Origin: CAZXCQ01 sp964639275
Lineage (GTDB): Bacteria; Desulfobacterota; DSM-4660; Desulfatiglandales; Desulfatiglandaceae
Assembly: GCA_964639275.1 (NCBI GenBank)
Contig: CAZXCQ010000027.1
Span: forward strand, 1 to 33,836
Direction of reading: 5' to 3'
Length of the DNA stretch: 33,836 nt
The notes below the pieces were generated by a model that made no database searches, had not been told where the DNA came from, and worked only from the letters and a program-made list of their open reading frames with translations. The position numbers were made by a program, and so were the translations under genes. Each line of letters begins with the position of its first letter. The first letter of the stretch is position 1. Positions 23,444 through 31,331 of this stretch are shown in pieces.

Positions 23444-24418
23444 TTGAAGGACGAAGTATTGATCAGACTTGAAAACGTAAAAAAATACTATCCTATCCTG
23501 AGTGGATTGTTCTCTAAGACAACCGGTTATGTAAAGGCGGTGGACGGTGTAACCCTATCCATCGGTAAAGGGGAAACCTTAGGGTTGGTCGGAGAGAGCG
23601 GATGCGGAAAATCGACGCTTGGAAAATTGATTCTCCGACTTGAAGACGCAACCGAGGGAAAAGTTTATTTTGAGGGCAAAAATATCCTTGAACTCGACAA
23701 GCACAGGATTAGAGAGCTGCGCCGGGGCATGCAGATCATCTTTCAAGACCCTTATTCCTCCCTTAACTTTCGGAGAACAGTTGGTCAGAGCATCGAAGAA
23801 CCATTTATTGTTCACAATATCTATGACAACAAAGAAGAGAGACGGAAGAAGGTCCTGAGCTTGATGGAAGAAGTCGGTCTCCGATCCGAATACATAAACC
23901 GCTATCCGCATGAGTTTTCTGGCGGGCAGACCCAAAGGATAGGCGTTGCGCGGGCCTTGGCATTAAACCCCAAGCTAATCGTCTGTGATGAGCCGGTATC
24001 TGCCCTTGATGTCTCCATTCAGGCCCAGGTCATTAACCTTCTCGAAGAACTTCAGGAAAAACATAACTTAACCTATCTCTTTATTTCCCACGACTTGAGT
24101 GTTGTGGAGCACATCAGCGACCGGGTTGCGGTAATGTATTTGGGTCGTATTGTGGAGATCTCTACCAGTGACGAGATCTATGCCAACCCCATGCACCCTT
24201 ACACCAAGGCATTGATATCTGCCTCTCCTATACCCAATCCCAAAATAAAAAAGGATAGAATTATTTTGGAAGGAGATGTTCCCAGCCCCATCGAGCCCCC
24301 GAGCGGGTGTCATTTCCATCCACGGTGCCCCAGCGCCTTGGGGCTGTGCGACAAAACCAGTCCAGAATTGAGAGAAATAGAAACAAATCATCTGGTTAGC
24401 TGCCATCTAATAAAGTGA
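23444..24418 (+). CDS. dppF: Dipeptide-type ABC transporter ATPase, DppF-like
   Basis: 324 residues from a TTG at 23444. AGAGGA lies 7 bases upstream, and this start falls 25 bases after the DppD-like stop; an in-frame ATG at 23351 would overlap the upstream gene by 68 bases. Walker A GESGCGKST, signature FSGGQTQRIGVARAL and Walker B LIVCDEPVSALDV are present. The C-terminal HPYTKALISASPIPNP and the HPRCPSALGLC segment are typical of DppF/OppF. It completes the importer. Confidence 0.9.
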   Translation: MKDEVLIRLENVKKYYPILSGLFSKTTGYVKAVDGVTLSIGKGETLGLVGESGCGKSTLGKLILRLEDATEGKVYFEGKNILELDKHRIRELRRGMQIIFQDPYSSLNFRRTVGQSIEEPFIVHNIYDNKEERRKKVLSLMEEVGLRSEYINRYPHEFSGGQTQRIGVARALALNPKLIVCDEPVSALDVSIQAQVINLLEELQEKHNLTYLFISHDLSVVEHISDRVAVMYLGRIVEISTSDEIYANPMHPYTKALISASPIPNPKIKKDRIILEGDVPSPIEPPSGCHFHPRCPSALGLCDKTSPELREIETNHLVSCHLIK

Positions 24419-24454
24419 GTCAACCGATGCAGACTTGATTTATGGTAACAATTT

Positions 24455-24500
24455 AGCCCTTTGAAAGCCGGGGAATGGGGGTTCCGTTTTGAAAAGGGCT
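24455..24500 (+). other. Stem-loop after the ATPase gene
   Basis: AGCCCTTT (24455-24462) and AAAGGGCT (24493-24500) are exact complements around a 30-base loop, 37 bases after the DppF-like stop. Only a short pyrimidine tail follows, so this is at best a weak terminator separating the importer from the M20-like gene. The rest of the 268-base gap shows only a small GCGTC/GACGC hairpin just before the next ribosome site. Confidence 0.4.
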
Positions 24501-24686
24501 TTCTCCCTGACTAGGCACTTAAGGGGGAGGTTTATTGCGTTGATACGGTTTAGGAAGTGTTTGACTAGTAACCGAGTCTTGTGCGGGGTCGAATAACCAA
24601 GGTTGAAATGCAAGGAAGCCTATAAGATTCCAGGTAAAGATAGTGAATAAGCGTCAAAGACGCCATGTCTAGGAGGTACGAAAGCC

Positions 24687-26108
24687 ATGGGCAATTATGA
24701 TGATGTCTTTAAGTATATTGATGACAATTTTGATGAACATCTGAAAATTATTCAAAACCATCTGCGACAAACCAGCGTCTCACATACAAATGAGGGAGTT
24801 ATGGAGTATGCGGAGATGTTGGCCGACTCGATTCGAGAACTTGGTGGAGAAGACGTTCAACTGGTTCCTTTGACAGATGGATATCCTGTGGTCTTTGGTA
24901 AGGTCATGTCAAAGAATCCAACCGCAAGGACATTAATCCTATACTCCCTCTATGATTTGATGCCTTATGACGAAGAGGGTTGGAAGGTTCACCCTCTTTC
25001 AGCCGAGATCGTTGATGCAGAGTTTATTGATCTTCCAAAGGATTTTGGTAAATGCATTGTCGCCCGGGGGGCAAGGAATCAAAAAGGACCGAATATGGCC
25101 TTTATAAACGCCCTCAGATCCATAAAGGCAGTAAGGGGGGACCTGCCGGTGAATATTATGTTCGCCATCGAGGGTGAGGAGGAACTGGGGAGCCCACATC
25201 TGTTCGAGTTTCGAGATAAAATGCTCGAAGAGCTAAAGAAGGCCGACGCCGTTTTCTATCCCAATCCCTCAACGGATATTTATGGGCGCCAGCAGATTTT
25301 CTTGGGATTCAAGGGTATTATGTGTCTGGAGCTTGAGATAAGAGGGGGCGACTGGGGGGGGCCGACCGAGCGGGCATTGTTCTCAGCAGATGATGCCTGG
25401 GTTGATTCACCTGCCTGGAGACTAATTCGGGCTCTTAACACGTTAAAAGATGCTGATGATAAGATACTTGTTGAGGGCTTTTATGACGATGTTGCTCCGT
25501 TGACTATTGACGAGAAGAAGATGATCCAAGAGATTAAAGACACCTTTGATGAACAAAAAGAGATGCAGAGACTGGGGATAAGAAAGTTTAAGAGGGGACG
25601 CGGTGGAAAAGAGTATCTTTCGGACTATATTGCGGGGCCACGGATCAATATTGACGGTTTTGAAGGTGGATATACAGGCCCCAATATCAAGACAAACTTT
25701 CCCGATAGTGCCAAGGCAAAGGTGGATATCCGGCTGGTTCCGAACCAGGACTATGATGACATACTCAGAAAGCTGAGAAGCCATTTCGATGCACACGGTT
25801 TCACGGAATTGCAAATGCGTTCTTTTGGCGGCTACAACTGGAGCAAGACACCCTTGAACGCCGACATCATACAGGCCCAAATCAAGGCCTCTAAGATGTT
25901 CGGAATGGAACAGGCCATCTGGCCAATTTATTACGCCTCCACGCCCCTGGTTGTCTTTTCAGGCCCCCCCCTGTCTCTACCGGTGGCCAATACAGGCTTG
26001 GGGCGCATGGGAAGATTCCACGAGGCCAATGAATATATCACGGTGGAGGGTGTTCGAGCTTTTGAGCAATACTGTGTGGCTATGCTTTACGAATATGCTG
26101 CCCTCTAA
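24687..26108 (+). CDS. M20-family peptidase-like protein lacking several metal ligands
   Basis: 473 residues, overall like the M20 carnosinase-type peptidases (ArgE/DapE superfamily), with a lid domain between about 215 and 390. Motif positions are recognisable but changed. The usual GHxD is SLYD, so Leu88 replaces the His ligand while Asp90 remains; the usual RGxxDxKG is RGARNQKG with Asn131 for Asp; EGEEELGS is intact (Glu164/165); the later Asp ligand is Asn193 in YPNPS; the last His is kept (His445 in RFHEANEY). Three of five expected metal ligands are thus replaced, so ordinary two-zinc peptidase activity is doubtful. AGGAGG precedes the ATG by about 10 bases. It lies 36 bases before the second M19 gene. 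Confidence 0.82.
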   Translation: MGNYDDVFKYIDDNFDEHLKIIQNHLRQTSVSHTNEGVMEYAEMLADSIRELGGEDVQLVPLTDGYPVVFGKVMSKNPTARTLILYSLYDLMPYDEEGWKVHPLSAEIVDAEFIDLPKDFGKCIVARGARNQKGPNMAFINALRSIKAVRGDLPVNIMFAIEGEEELGSPHLFEFRDKMLEELKKADAVFYPNPSTDIYGRQQIFLGFKGIMCLELEIRGGDWGGPTERALFSADDAWVDSPAWRLIRALNTLKDADDKILVEGFYDDVAPLTIDEKKMIQEIKDTFDEQKEMQRLGIRKFKRGRGGKEYLSDYIAGPRINIDGFEGGYTGPNIKTNFPDSAKAKVDIRLVPNQDYDDILRKLRSHFDAHGFTELQMRSFGGYNWSKTPLNADIIQAQIKASKMFGMEQAIWPIYYASTPLVVFSGPPLSLPVANTGLGRMGRFHEANEYITVEGVRAFEQYCVAMLYEYAAL

Positions 26109-26144
26109 TTAGGGCTTTAACCATGTTAGCAAAAGGAGGATGAG

Positions 26145-27215
26145 ATGGAAGAAAGAGCAAGGGCGTTGCACGATGAGGCTGTGGTTGTTGATGGTCATAA
26201 TCACATGATGATGGAACTTGCAAAACGAAGAAACAGGGGGGATCGGGCTGTTTTTTCAAATTATTATGCCCCGATGATTCGTAAGGCCGGTGTAAATGCT
26301 ATTACTGCTGTGGTTGGTGGTGATAACACATGTCTGACCAATGATTCCGATCTTATGTTGTGGGGTTCTCTTTGGGTCTTCGACATGTTATGGGAAGAGG
26401 CAAAAGAAAGTAGTGACACTATATCCATATGTCTCAGTGGTGCAGATATAGATGCTGCTCTTTCGGAATCAAAGATCCCCATCATTTTGACCATTGAGGG
26501 TGGAAGACCCCTGGAAGGTAAACCGAACCTTGAGACTTTGGTGGGACTAAGAACCTTTTACGCCCTCGGCCTGAGAGGGGTACAGCTTGTGGACAACGGT
26601 CGGAACAGGATCGGTGATGGTAAAGGAGAGTCCAGGACAAAAGGTGGACTGACCAATTTCGGAATTTCGGCGGTTGAGGAAATGAACCGACTGGGTATGT
26701 TCGTTGACGTGGCCCATTTGACTGTGCCAGGTTTCTGGGATGTGATTGAAACCAGCAAGGATCCAATCATAGACTCTCACTCCAACTGTCAGGCGGTCTG
26801 CGATCACCCTCGCAACCTTACCGACGAACAGATTAAGGCGATAGCCAAAGGAGGCGGTGTTATTGGCCTGAGCTGCCATACGGCAATGGTAAACAGCGAA
26901 AAGAACAAGCCGACTGTCGAGGATCTGATGCCCCACATTGACCATATCGCTGAATTGGTAGGCATTGAACATGTGGGATTGGGTCCAGACCACACCGAGT
27001 TTGAAATAGAATGCAATATCTGGACCCCTGCCCCTGGTTGGCTTGAAGGGGTTTTCTATGGGATTAGAGACACCTACTTTATTGAAAATCTAAACAGTAT
27101 AGAGGGATTCCCGCTGTTTACAGAGGCACTGATTAAACGCGGTTACTCTAATGAGGATATCAAAAAGGTATTGGGTGAAAACTGGCTGCGTGTTTACAGG
27201 CAAGTAATTCGGTGA
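26145..27215 (+). CDS. M19 (renal dipeptidase family) metallohydrolase, copy 2
   Basis: 356 residues, the same length as copy 1 at 15909 and highly similar along its whole length (shared DGHNHMMME, RRNRGDRAVFSNY, VDNGRNR, DHPRNLTDEQIKAIA and WLRVYRQVI/WIRVYRQVI ends). Metal-site residues correspond, including the HxH variant of the first motif. Differences cluster in the substrate side, for example the loop after GLGPDHTEFE, so the two copies may differ in specificity. AAAGGAGG precedes the ATG. The downstream amidohydrolase partner is broken. Confidence 0.87.
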   Translation: MEERARALHDEAVVVDGHNHMMMELAKRRNRGDRAVFSNYYAPMIRKAGVNAITAVVGGDNTCLTNDSDLMLWGSLWVFDMLWEEAKESSDTISICLSGADIDAALSESKIPIILTIEGGRPLEGKPNLETLVGLRTFYALGLRGVQLVDNGRNRIGDGKGESRTKGGLTNFGISAVEEMNRLGMFVDVAHLTVPGFWDVIETSKDPIIDSHSNCQAVCDHPRNLTDEQIKAIAKGGGVIGLSCHTAMVNSEKNKPTVEDLMPHIDHIAELVGIEHVGLGPDHTEFEIECNIWTPAPGWLEGVFYGIRDTYFIENLNSIEGFPLFTEALIKRGYSNEDIKKVLGENWLRVYRQVIR

Positions 27216-27232
27216 GTTTCTTTTAATAGTAC

Positions 27233-27321
27233 CACTATTCCTGTGGTCATGCTCAATCGGCACAGCCAAATCTGACCCAAATCTGGACGCCAATTCTGCG
27301 AAGTTATTTCTGCGCAAGCCC
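27233..27321. repeat. Partial copy of the 182-bp inverted-repeat element
   Basis: These 89 bases align without gaps to the right half (30584-30672) of the complete element at 30491-30672, about 80% identical by eye, and end at the equivalent of its right terminus (AAGCCC followed by TAA). The left half is missing. The repeat directly abuts the point where amidohydrolase homology begins (about 27327), so it marks the breakpoint of that gene. Confidence 0.75.
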
Positions 27322-27326
27322 TAAGG

Positions 27327-27919
27327 GCCGCCGTTGATGAGGCCCATAAGATGGGGAAAAAGGTGTTTGCCCATGCGAACGGGCGCCAAGCGATTATGAA
27401 AGCCGTTCAAGCGGGGGTAGATTTTATTGTGGACGGGTTTTACATTGACGCGGAATGTGCTGAAATGATATTGGAAAAGGATGTGGTCTTAGAACCCACC
27501 GCCATGGTCATTAAGGTAATTTGCGATTACGGCACGGGTGAAATGCCTGACGTAATGCTGGAAAAAGCCCGTGAATATTGGAAACTCAAAGAAAAGGAGT
27601 TCGCCATAATACTTGAAAAGGGCGTATCAGTTTCATTTTCATCTGATATGGGTTGCCCCTTCTTATATCACGGTGAGAATGCCAGGGAACTTGCTGCATG
27701 TGTTGAATTGGGCATGACGCCCATGCTGCTATCGTGTCGGCGACAAAGACGGCAGCCCATGCAGTTGGCCTGGGTGATCAGATCGGTACGGTTGAAGAGG
27801 GAAAGATTGCAGATATCATTCTGGTAGACGGAGACCCGCTTACCAACATAGAGGTCCTTCATACTGAGGAAAAGACACGCCTGGTTATGAAGGAAGGAGA
27901 AATCATTATCACCAGATAG
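27327..27919 (+). pseudogene. Truncated, frameshifted second copy of the amidohydrolase
   Basis: Homologous to residues 224-420 of the intact amidohydrolase at 17113. It starts at AAVDEAHK, continues through FAHANGR, SSDMGCPFLYHGEN and VELGMTPM, and then loses frame at about 27726, where two bases replace one codon. It resumes in the next frame as VSATKTAAHAVGLGDQIG to the end GEIIITR. The first 223 residues, including the HxH metal motif and the bridging lysine, are missing; the second His of the later pair is Asp (VDGF instead of VHGW). It cannot encode an active enzyme. Confidence 0.88.
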
Positions 27920-27996
27920 GGTCACAAAAACTGACCGCCCGTCTTGAAATACGAAACATGAGGATCGGAGCCTGTCCCCAAGAGAAGCACCATCCC

Positions 27997-28227
27997 ATGG
28001 AAACGAGAAGACCCATATTGATCTTTCAGTACTCCGAGAGGATAAAATCGGAACTCATCATCGCCTTCGAGCTCCTGGCAAAGATGGTGACGCTTGAGGG
28101 TGACGAACTCTCGGGTGCGAAAAAACTGATGATCAGATTCCTCGAGGCCTTGATGGGTGAAATCAGGATTGTCCAGAATATAGAAAAGTCGGTCAACAGC
28201 GGCTTTCTGCTCCTCTGTCGGCCCTGA
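27997..28227 (+). CDS. Small hypothetical helical protein (76 aa)
   Basis: I do not recognise it. From the ATG at 27997 it reads METRRPILIFQYSERIKSEL and goes on as amphipathic helices (LLAKMVTLEGDELSG, KKLMIRFLEALMGEIRIVQN), ending abruptly in GFLLLCRP. The middle looks like real protein, but the end looks arbitrary, so it may be a shortened gene. There is no clear ribosome site. It lies on the same strand just before the ferredoxin-subunit gene. Confidence 0.4.
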   Translation: METRRPILIFQYSERIKSELIIAFELLAKMVTLEGDELSGAKKLMIRFLEALMGEIRIVQNIEKSVNSGFLLLCRP

Positions 28228-28267
28228 GGGTAGGGTGCGGAGGGTTTGTGGACGGGTGCAAATTATC

Positions 28268-28299
28268 GATGAGCCCAGGACAAGATGAGCCCAGGACAA
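28268..28299 (+). repeat. 16-bp tandem duplication before the ferredoxin-subunit start
   Basis: GATGAGCCCAGGACAA occurs twice head to tail (28268-28283 and 28284-28299), immediately before the ATG at 28301. Each copy holds the CAGGA that serves as the ribosome site. It is probably a slippage duplication that leaves two possible ribosome sites. Confidence 0.7.
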
Positions 28300-28300
28300 A

Positions 28301-28522
28301 ATGGGACCCCAAAAACAAAAAAAGAAGGTCAACGCCATTCGTATCAACGACAAATGGTGTAAGCAGTGCGGCATCTGTGTCGAGTTTTGTCCAAGAGAAG
28401 TCCTTGTCATTGAAACCAGACCGATCCCGACCGCAACCGATCTTGCCAACTGCACTGCCTGCCGGATGTGCGAACTTCATTGCCCGGACTATGCCATAAG
28501 TGTAGAGGAGATCAACGCATAG
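28301..28522 (+). CDS. 2-oxoacid:ferredoxin oxidoreductase, ferredoxin-like delta subunit
   Basis: 73 residues with two 4Fe-4S motifs: CKQCGICVEFCP and CTACRMCELHCP. It carries electrons from the catalytic subunits to an external ferredoxin. It is first in a delta-alpha-beta-gamma gene order, as in Kor/Vor enzymes. The TAG stop overlaps the GTG of the alpha-subunit gene by one base. Confidence 0.92.
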   Translation: MGPQKQKKKVNAIRINDKWCKQCGICVEFCPREVLVIETRPIPTATDLANCTACRMCELHCPDYAISVEEINA

Positions 28523-29652
28523 TGAAAGGGACAGAACGACTGATGATGGGCAATGAGGCCTGTGTCGAGGGGGCTATTGCAGCCGGGGTCCGTTTTTTTG
28601 CCGGCTATCCCATCACCCCTGCCTCTGAGATTGCCGAACTCATGGCCGTTCGACTGCCTCAGGTGGGGGGTTGTTTTGTTCAGATGGAAGATGAGCTTGG
28701 AAGCATCACTGCTGCCACAGGGGCCGCGCTGGGGGGTATGAAAGCGATGACCGCGTCGAGTGGACCGGGGATTTCTCTGATGCAGGAAGGCATCGGGGCC
28801 GCAGCCATAATGGAAGTCCCGATCGTCATCGTCAATGTCCAGCGCGGTGGGCCCGGTATCGGGAATATCCAGCCCTCGCAGGGTGATATAATGCAGGCCC
28901 GCTGGGGGGCCCACGGGGGTCCCCAAATGATCGCGCTCGCCCCCTCCTCGGTGAAGGAGTGTTTTGATCTGACGGTCACCGCTGTCAACCTGGCCGAACG
29001 ATTCAGGGTCCCGGTGATGGTACTATCAGATGCCTCGATCGGACATATGCGAGAGAAATTGCTGGTTCCGGATTCAGTCGTGTGCACAGACCGCAAACGA
29101 CCGACAGTCCCTCCGGAGGACTTTTTGACCTACGACACGGGTGATGCGGATGGCGTCCCTCCCATGGCCGACCTGGGCACGGCATGTCGGTCTCACTACA
29201 CGAGTTTTATGCACCACAAGGACGGATCAGCCGCCTGGACCGATCTTGAAACGACAGAGGCCCTGGTAAAGCGGCTCTCCAACAAAATCATGTACCATCA
29301 GGATAAAACAATCATGTTGGAGCGTTTCAAACTGGAAGACGCCAAGGTTGTAATCGTGGCCTACGGGTCCACCTCAAGACCGTCCAAGGCGGCGGTTACC
29401 ACGGCCAGAGAAAAGGGGATAAGGGCCGGTCTGCTCAAACTACTCACGATCTGGCCATTTCCAGGGGAAGAGATCAGGCGTGTATCTGAGAGGGCTGATG
29501 TCGTCCTGATCCCCGAACTGAATATGGGACAGCTCCTGGGAGAGGTTGAACGATCTGTGGTTGGAAGTTGTGATGTGTTTGGGCTAAATCGCGCAGACGG
29601 TGCACTAATTACCCCTGAGCAGATTCTCGCGCGCGTGGAGGAGGTCGTCTAA
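28522..29652 (+). CDS. 2-oxoacid:ferredoxin oxidoreductase, alpha subunit (KorA/VorA-like)
   Basis: 376 residues from the GTG at 28522, which overlaps the preceding stop codon; GAGGAG lies 11 bases upstream. The pyrimidine-binding domain starts with GNEACVEGAIAAGVRFFAGY and PITPASEI. The central region has TASSGPGISLMQEGIG, and the C-terminal domain II starts near KVVIVAYGSTSRPSK (about 273-287). Length and gene order match 2-oxoglutarate or 2-oxoisovalerate ferredoxin oxidoreductases more than the long pyruvate enzymes. It oxidatively decarboxylates a 2-oxoacid to an acyl-CoA. Substrate is undecided by sequence alone. Confidence 0.92.
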   Translation: MKGTERLMMGNEACVEGAIAAGVRFFAGYPITPASEIAELMAVRLPQVGGCFVQMEDELGSITAATGAALGGMKAMTASSGPGISLMQEGIGAAAIMEVPIVIVNVQRGGPGIGNIQPSQGDIMQARWGAHGGPQMIALAPSSVKECFDLTVTAVNLAERFRVPVMVLSDASIGHMREKLLVPDSVVCTDRKRPTVPPEDFLTYDTGDADGVPPMADLGTACRSHYTSFMHHKDGSAAWTDLETTEALVKRLSNKIMYHQDKTIMLERFKLEDAKVVIVAYGSTSRPSKAAVTTAREKGIRAGLLKLLTIWPFPGEEIRRVSERADVVLIPELNMGQLLGEVERSVVGSCDVFGLNRADGALITPEQILARVEEVV

Positions 29653-29655
29653 ACG

Positions 29656-30483
29656 ATGGCAGCTATTACCCCACTGGCTGAATTGCTGAAAAACCACTTT
29701 GAACAGAGCCGTTTTCCCACCACCTACTGTCCGGGCTGCGGTATCGGAACCATCCTCGGCAGTGTCGTTCGGGCCATCGAGGAGACCAAAATACCTTCCG
29801 AACGATTTGTCTTTGTGACGGGAATTGGATGCTATGGGGGGGCAGGGACTTATCTGCGATATAGCGATATTCACGCCCTTCATGGCCGGTGCCCATCCTA
29901 CGCCACCGGTTTAAAGATGGCAAATCCAGAAATCCGTCCCATTTTGCTGATGGGAGACGGGGATGCGGCCGCCATAGGAGGAAACCATTTGATCCACGCG
30001 GCGCGTCGAAACATCGATCTCACCGCCATTGTCCTGAACAATCATAACTATGGAATGACCGGCGGCCAGTATTCTCCGACCACGCCAACAGGGGCCCGGG
30101 TTTCCACAGCGCCCTATGGACTGGTGGAGCGCCCCTTTGACCTCTGCCATCTGGTCATAGGAGCTGGGGCGAGCTTTGTGGCTCGAACCACCGTATATCA
30201 TGTAAGTCAAATGATACGCCTTATGCGTCGTGCGATCCTGCATCCCGGTTTCGCGTTTGTAGAAGTGGAGAGCCTTTGTCCCACCTACTTTGGGAAGCTT
30301 AACAAAAAAGGAAATCCCGTAGAAATGCTAAAATGGCAGAAAGATCATGCGGTTCCGATTCAAAAGGCAAAGAACATGGACCCGGCGGAACTTGAAGGTA
30401 AGATCATTACAGGGATCTTTGTTGAAGAGATCCGTGGTGAGTATGTAAACGATTATTATCAGTCTGTTTCTATGCCCCAGTAG
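29656..30483 (+). CDS. 2-oxoacid:ferredoxin oxidoreductase, beta subunit (TPP-binding)
   Basis: 275 residues. Cysteines in YCPGCGIGT (Cys25, Cys28) and Cys59 in GIGCYGG are likely iron-sulphur ligands. The thiamine-diphosphate motif is GDGDAAAIGGNH through LNNHNYGMTGGQ (about 100-138). The protein binds the cofactor and forms the active site with the alpha subunit. It starts 3 bases after the alpha gene. The gamma-subunit gene should follow directly but is separated by an inserted element. Confidence 0.93.
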   Translation: MAAITPLAELLKNHFEQSRFPTTYCPGCGIGTILGSVVRAIEETKIPSERFVFVTGIGCYGGAGTYLRYSDIHALHGRCPSYATGLKMANPEIRPILLMGDGDAAAIGGNHLIHAARRNIDLTAIVLNNHNYGMTGGQYSPTTPTGARVSTAPYGLVERPFDLCHLVIGAGASFVARTTVYHVSQMIRLMRRAILHPGFAFVEVESLCPTYFGKLNKKGNPVEMLKWQKDHAVPIQKAKNMDPAELEGKIITGIFVEEIRGEYVNDYYQSVSMPQ

Positions 30484-30490
30484 GTACTAA

Positions 30491-30672
30491 GGGCTCGCTC
30501 AAAAAAAACTTCACATTTTGCCATCTCAGCTTCGGGCCATATTCGGTCGCCCCTCAATCGCGAAGTCCTCGAAATAGTTCATTCACTATTCCTGTGGCTT
30601 CACTCAATCACGGCAACCAAATCTGACCCAAATCTGAGCGTCAATTCTGCGAAATTATTTTTGAGCGAGCCC
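30491..30672. mobile_element. 182-bp MITE-like element inside the oxidoreductase operon
   Basis: Terminal inverted repeats of 25 bp with 22 matches, the outer 15 perfect: GGGCTCGCTCAAAAA at 30491-30505 and its complement at 30658-30672. The element is flanked by TAA on both sides (30488-30490 and 30673-30675), a likely 3-bp target duplication. It has no coding capacity. A diverged right half of the same element is at 27233-27321. It sits 7 bases after the beta-subunit stop and 21 bases before the gamma-subunit start. Confidence 0.8.
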
Positions 30673-30693
30673 TAAGGGGAGCAGGTTATTGTT

Positions 30694-31284
30694 TTGACCC
30701 AAAAGACTGTGTTGCGGGGTACGGGAAAAAGAATTGAGGTGCGGTTGAGCGGGTCAGGAGGGCAAGGGGTTATACTTGCCGGTGTGATTCTTGCTGAGGC
30801 CGCGGGAATCCACGATGGGAAGTACGTGGTTCAGACCCAATCTTACGGTGTGGAGGCCCGTGGGGGGGCCAGTCGGGCCGAGGTAATTATTTGCGACAGG
30901 GAAATCGTTTTTCCGGAAGTCACTGCTCCCGACATCCTTCTAACAATGAATGCCCTTTCTTTAGAAAAATATGGCCATACCTTAAAGCCAGGGGGAATCT
31001 TGATCGCCAATAGCAACGAAATGGCGGCTATCCCTGCACAAAAGGCCCAGGTCTATCTCCTTCCCCTGACACAGCTGGCCCCCCCTCAGGCAGATGGTAA
31101 GATATTTGGCAACATCGTTGCGCTGGGTGCATTGGCAGGGTTGACAGACATTGTTTCTGAAGCCGCTCTTCGAAAAGCGGTCTTGAATCGCGTGCCCAAA
31201 GGGACCGAAGACCGCAACATAGAGGCCCTGGAGATGGGTCTCAAGGCCGGCCGTAAGGTATTGGAAGACGCACGTACCGCCTGA
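30694..31284 (+). CDS. 2-oxoacid:ferredoxin oxidoreductase, gamma subunit
   Basis: 196 residues. The family signature RLSGSGGQGVILAGVILAEA (about 17-36), then QTQSYGVEARGGASRAEVII (about 47-66), is clear. The gamma subunit stabilises the complex and helps to bind CoA. The best start is a TTG at 30694 with AGG about 9 bases upstream; a GTG at 30709 is an alternative. Because the inserted element ends just 21 bases upstream, the original translation signals may have been disturbed. Confidence 0.9.
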   Translation: MTQKTVLRGTGKRIEVRLSGSGGQGVILAGVILAEAAGIHDGKYVVQTQSYGVEARGGASRAEVIICDREIVFPEVTAPDILLTMNALSLEKYGHTLKPGGILIANSNEMAAIPAQKAQVYLLPLTQLAPPQADGKIFGNIVALGALAGLTDIVSEAALRKAVLNRVPKGTEDRNIEALEMGLKAGRKVLEDARTA

Positions 31285-31331
31285 GATTGCGAGGAGTGTT
31301 AACCGACATCGGAAGAAAAGGAGGAAACGGG

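Noticed and set aside
27922..28455. Long minus-strand open frame opposite the small helical protein and ferredoxin subunit
   Set aside because: It overlaps the iron-sulphur subunit, which is certain, and its composition looks like an antisense shadow.
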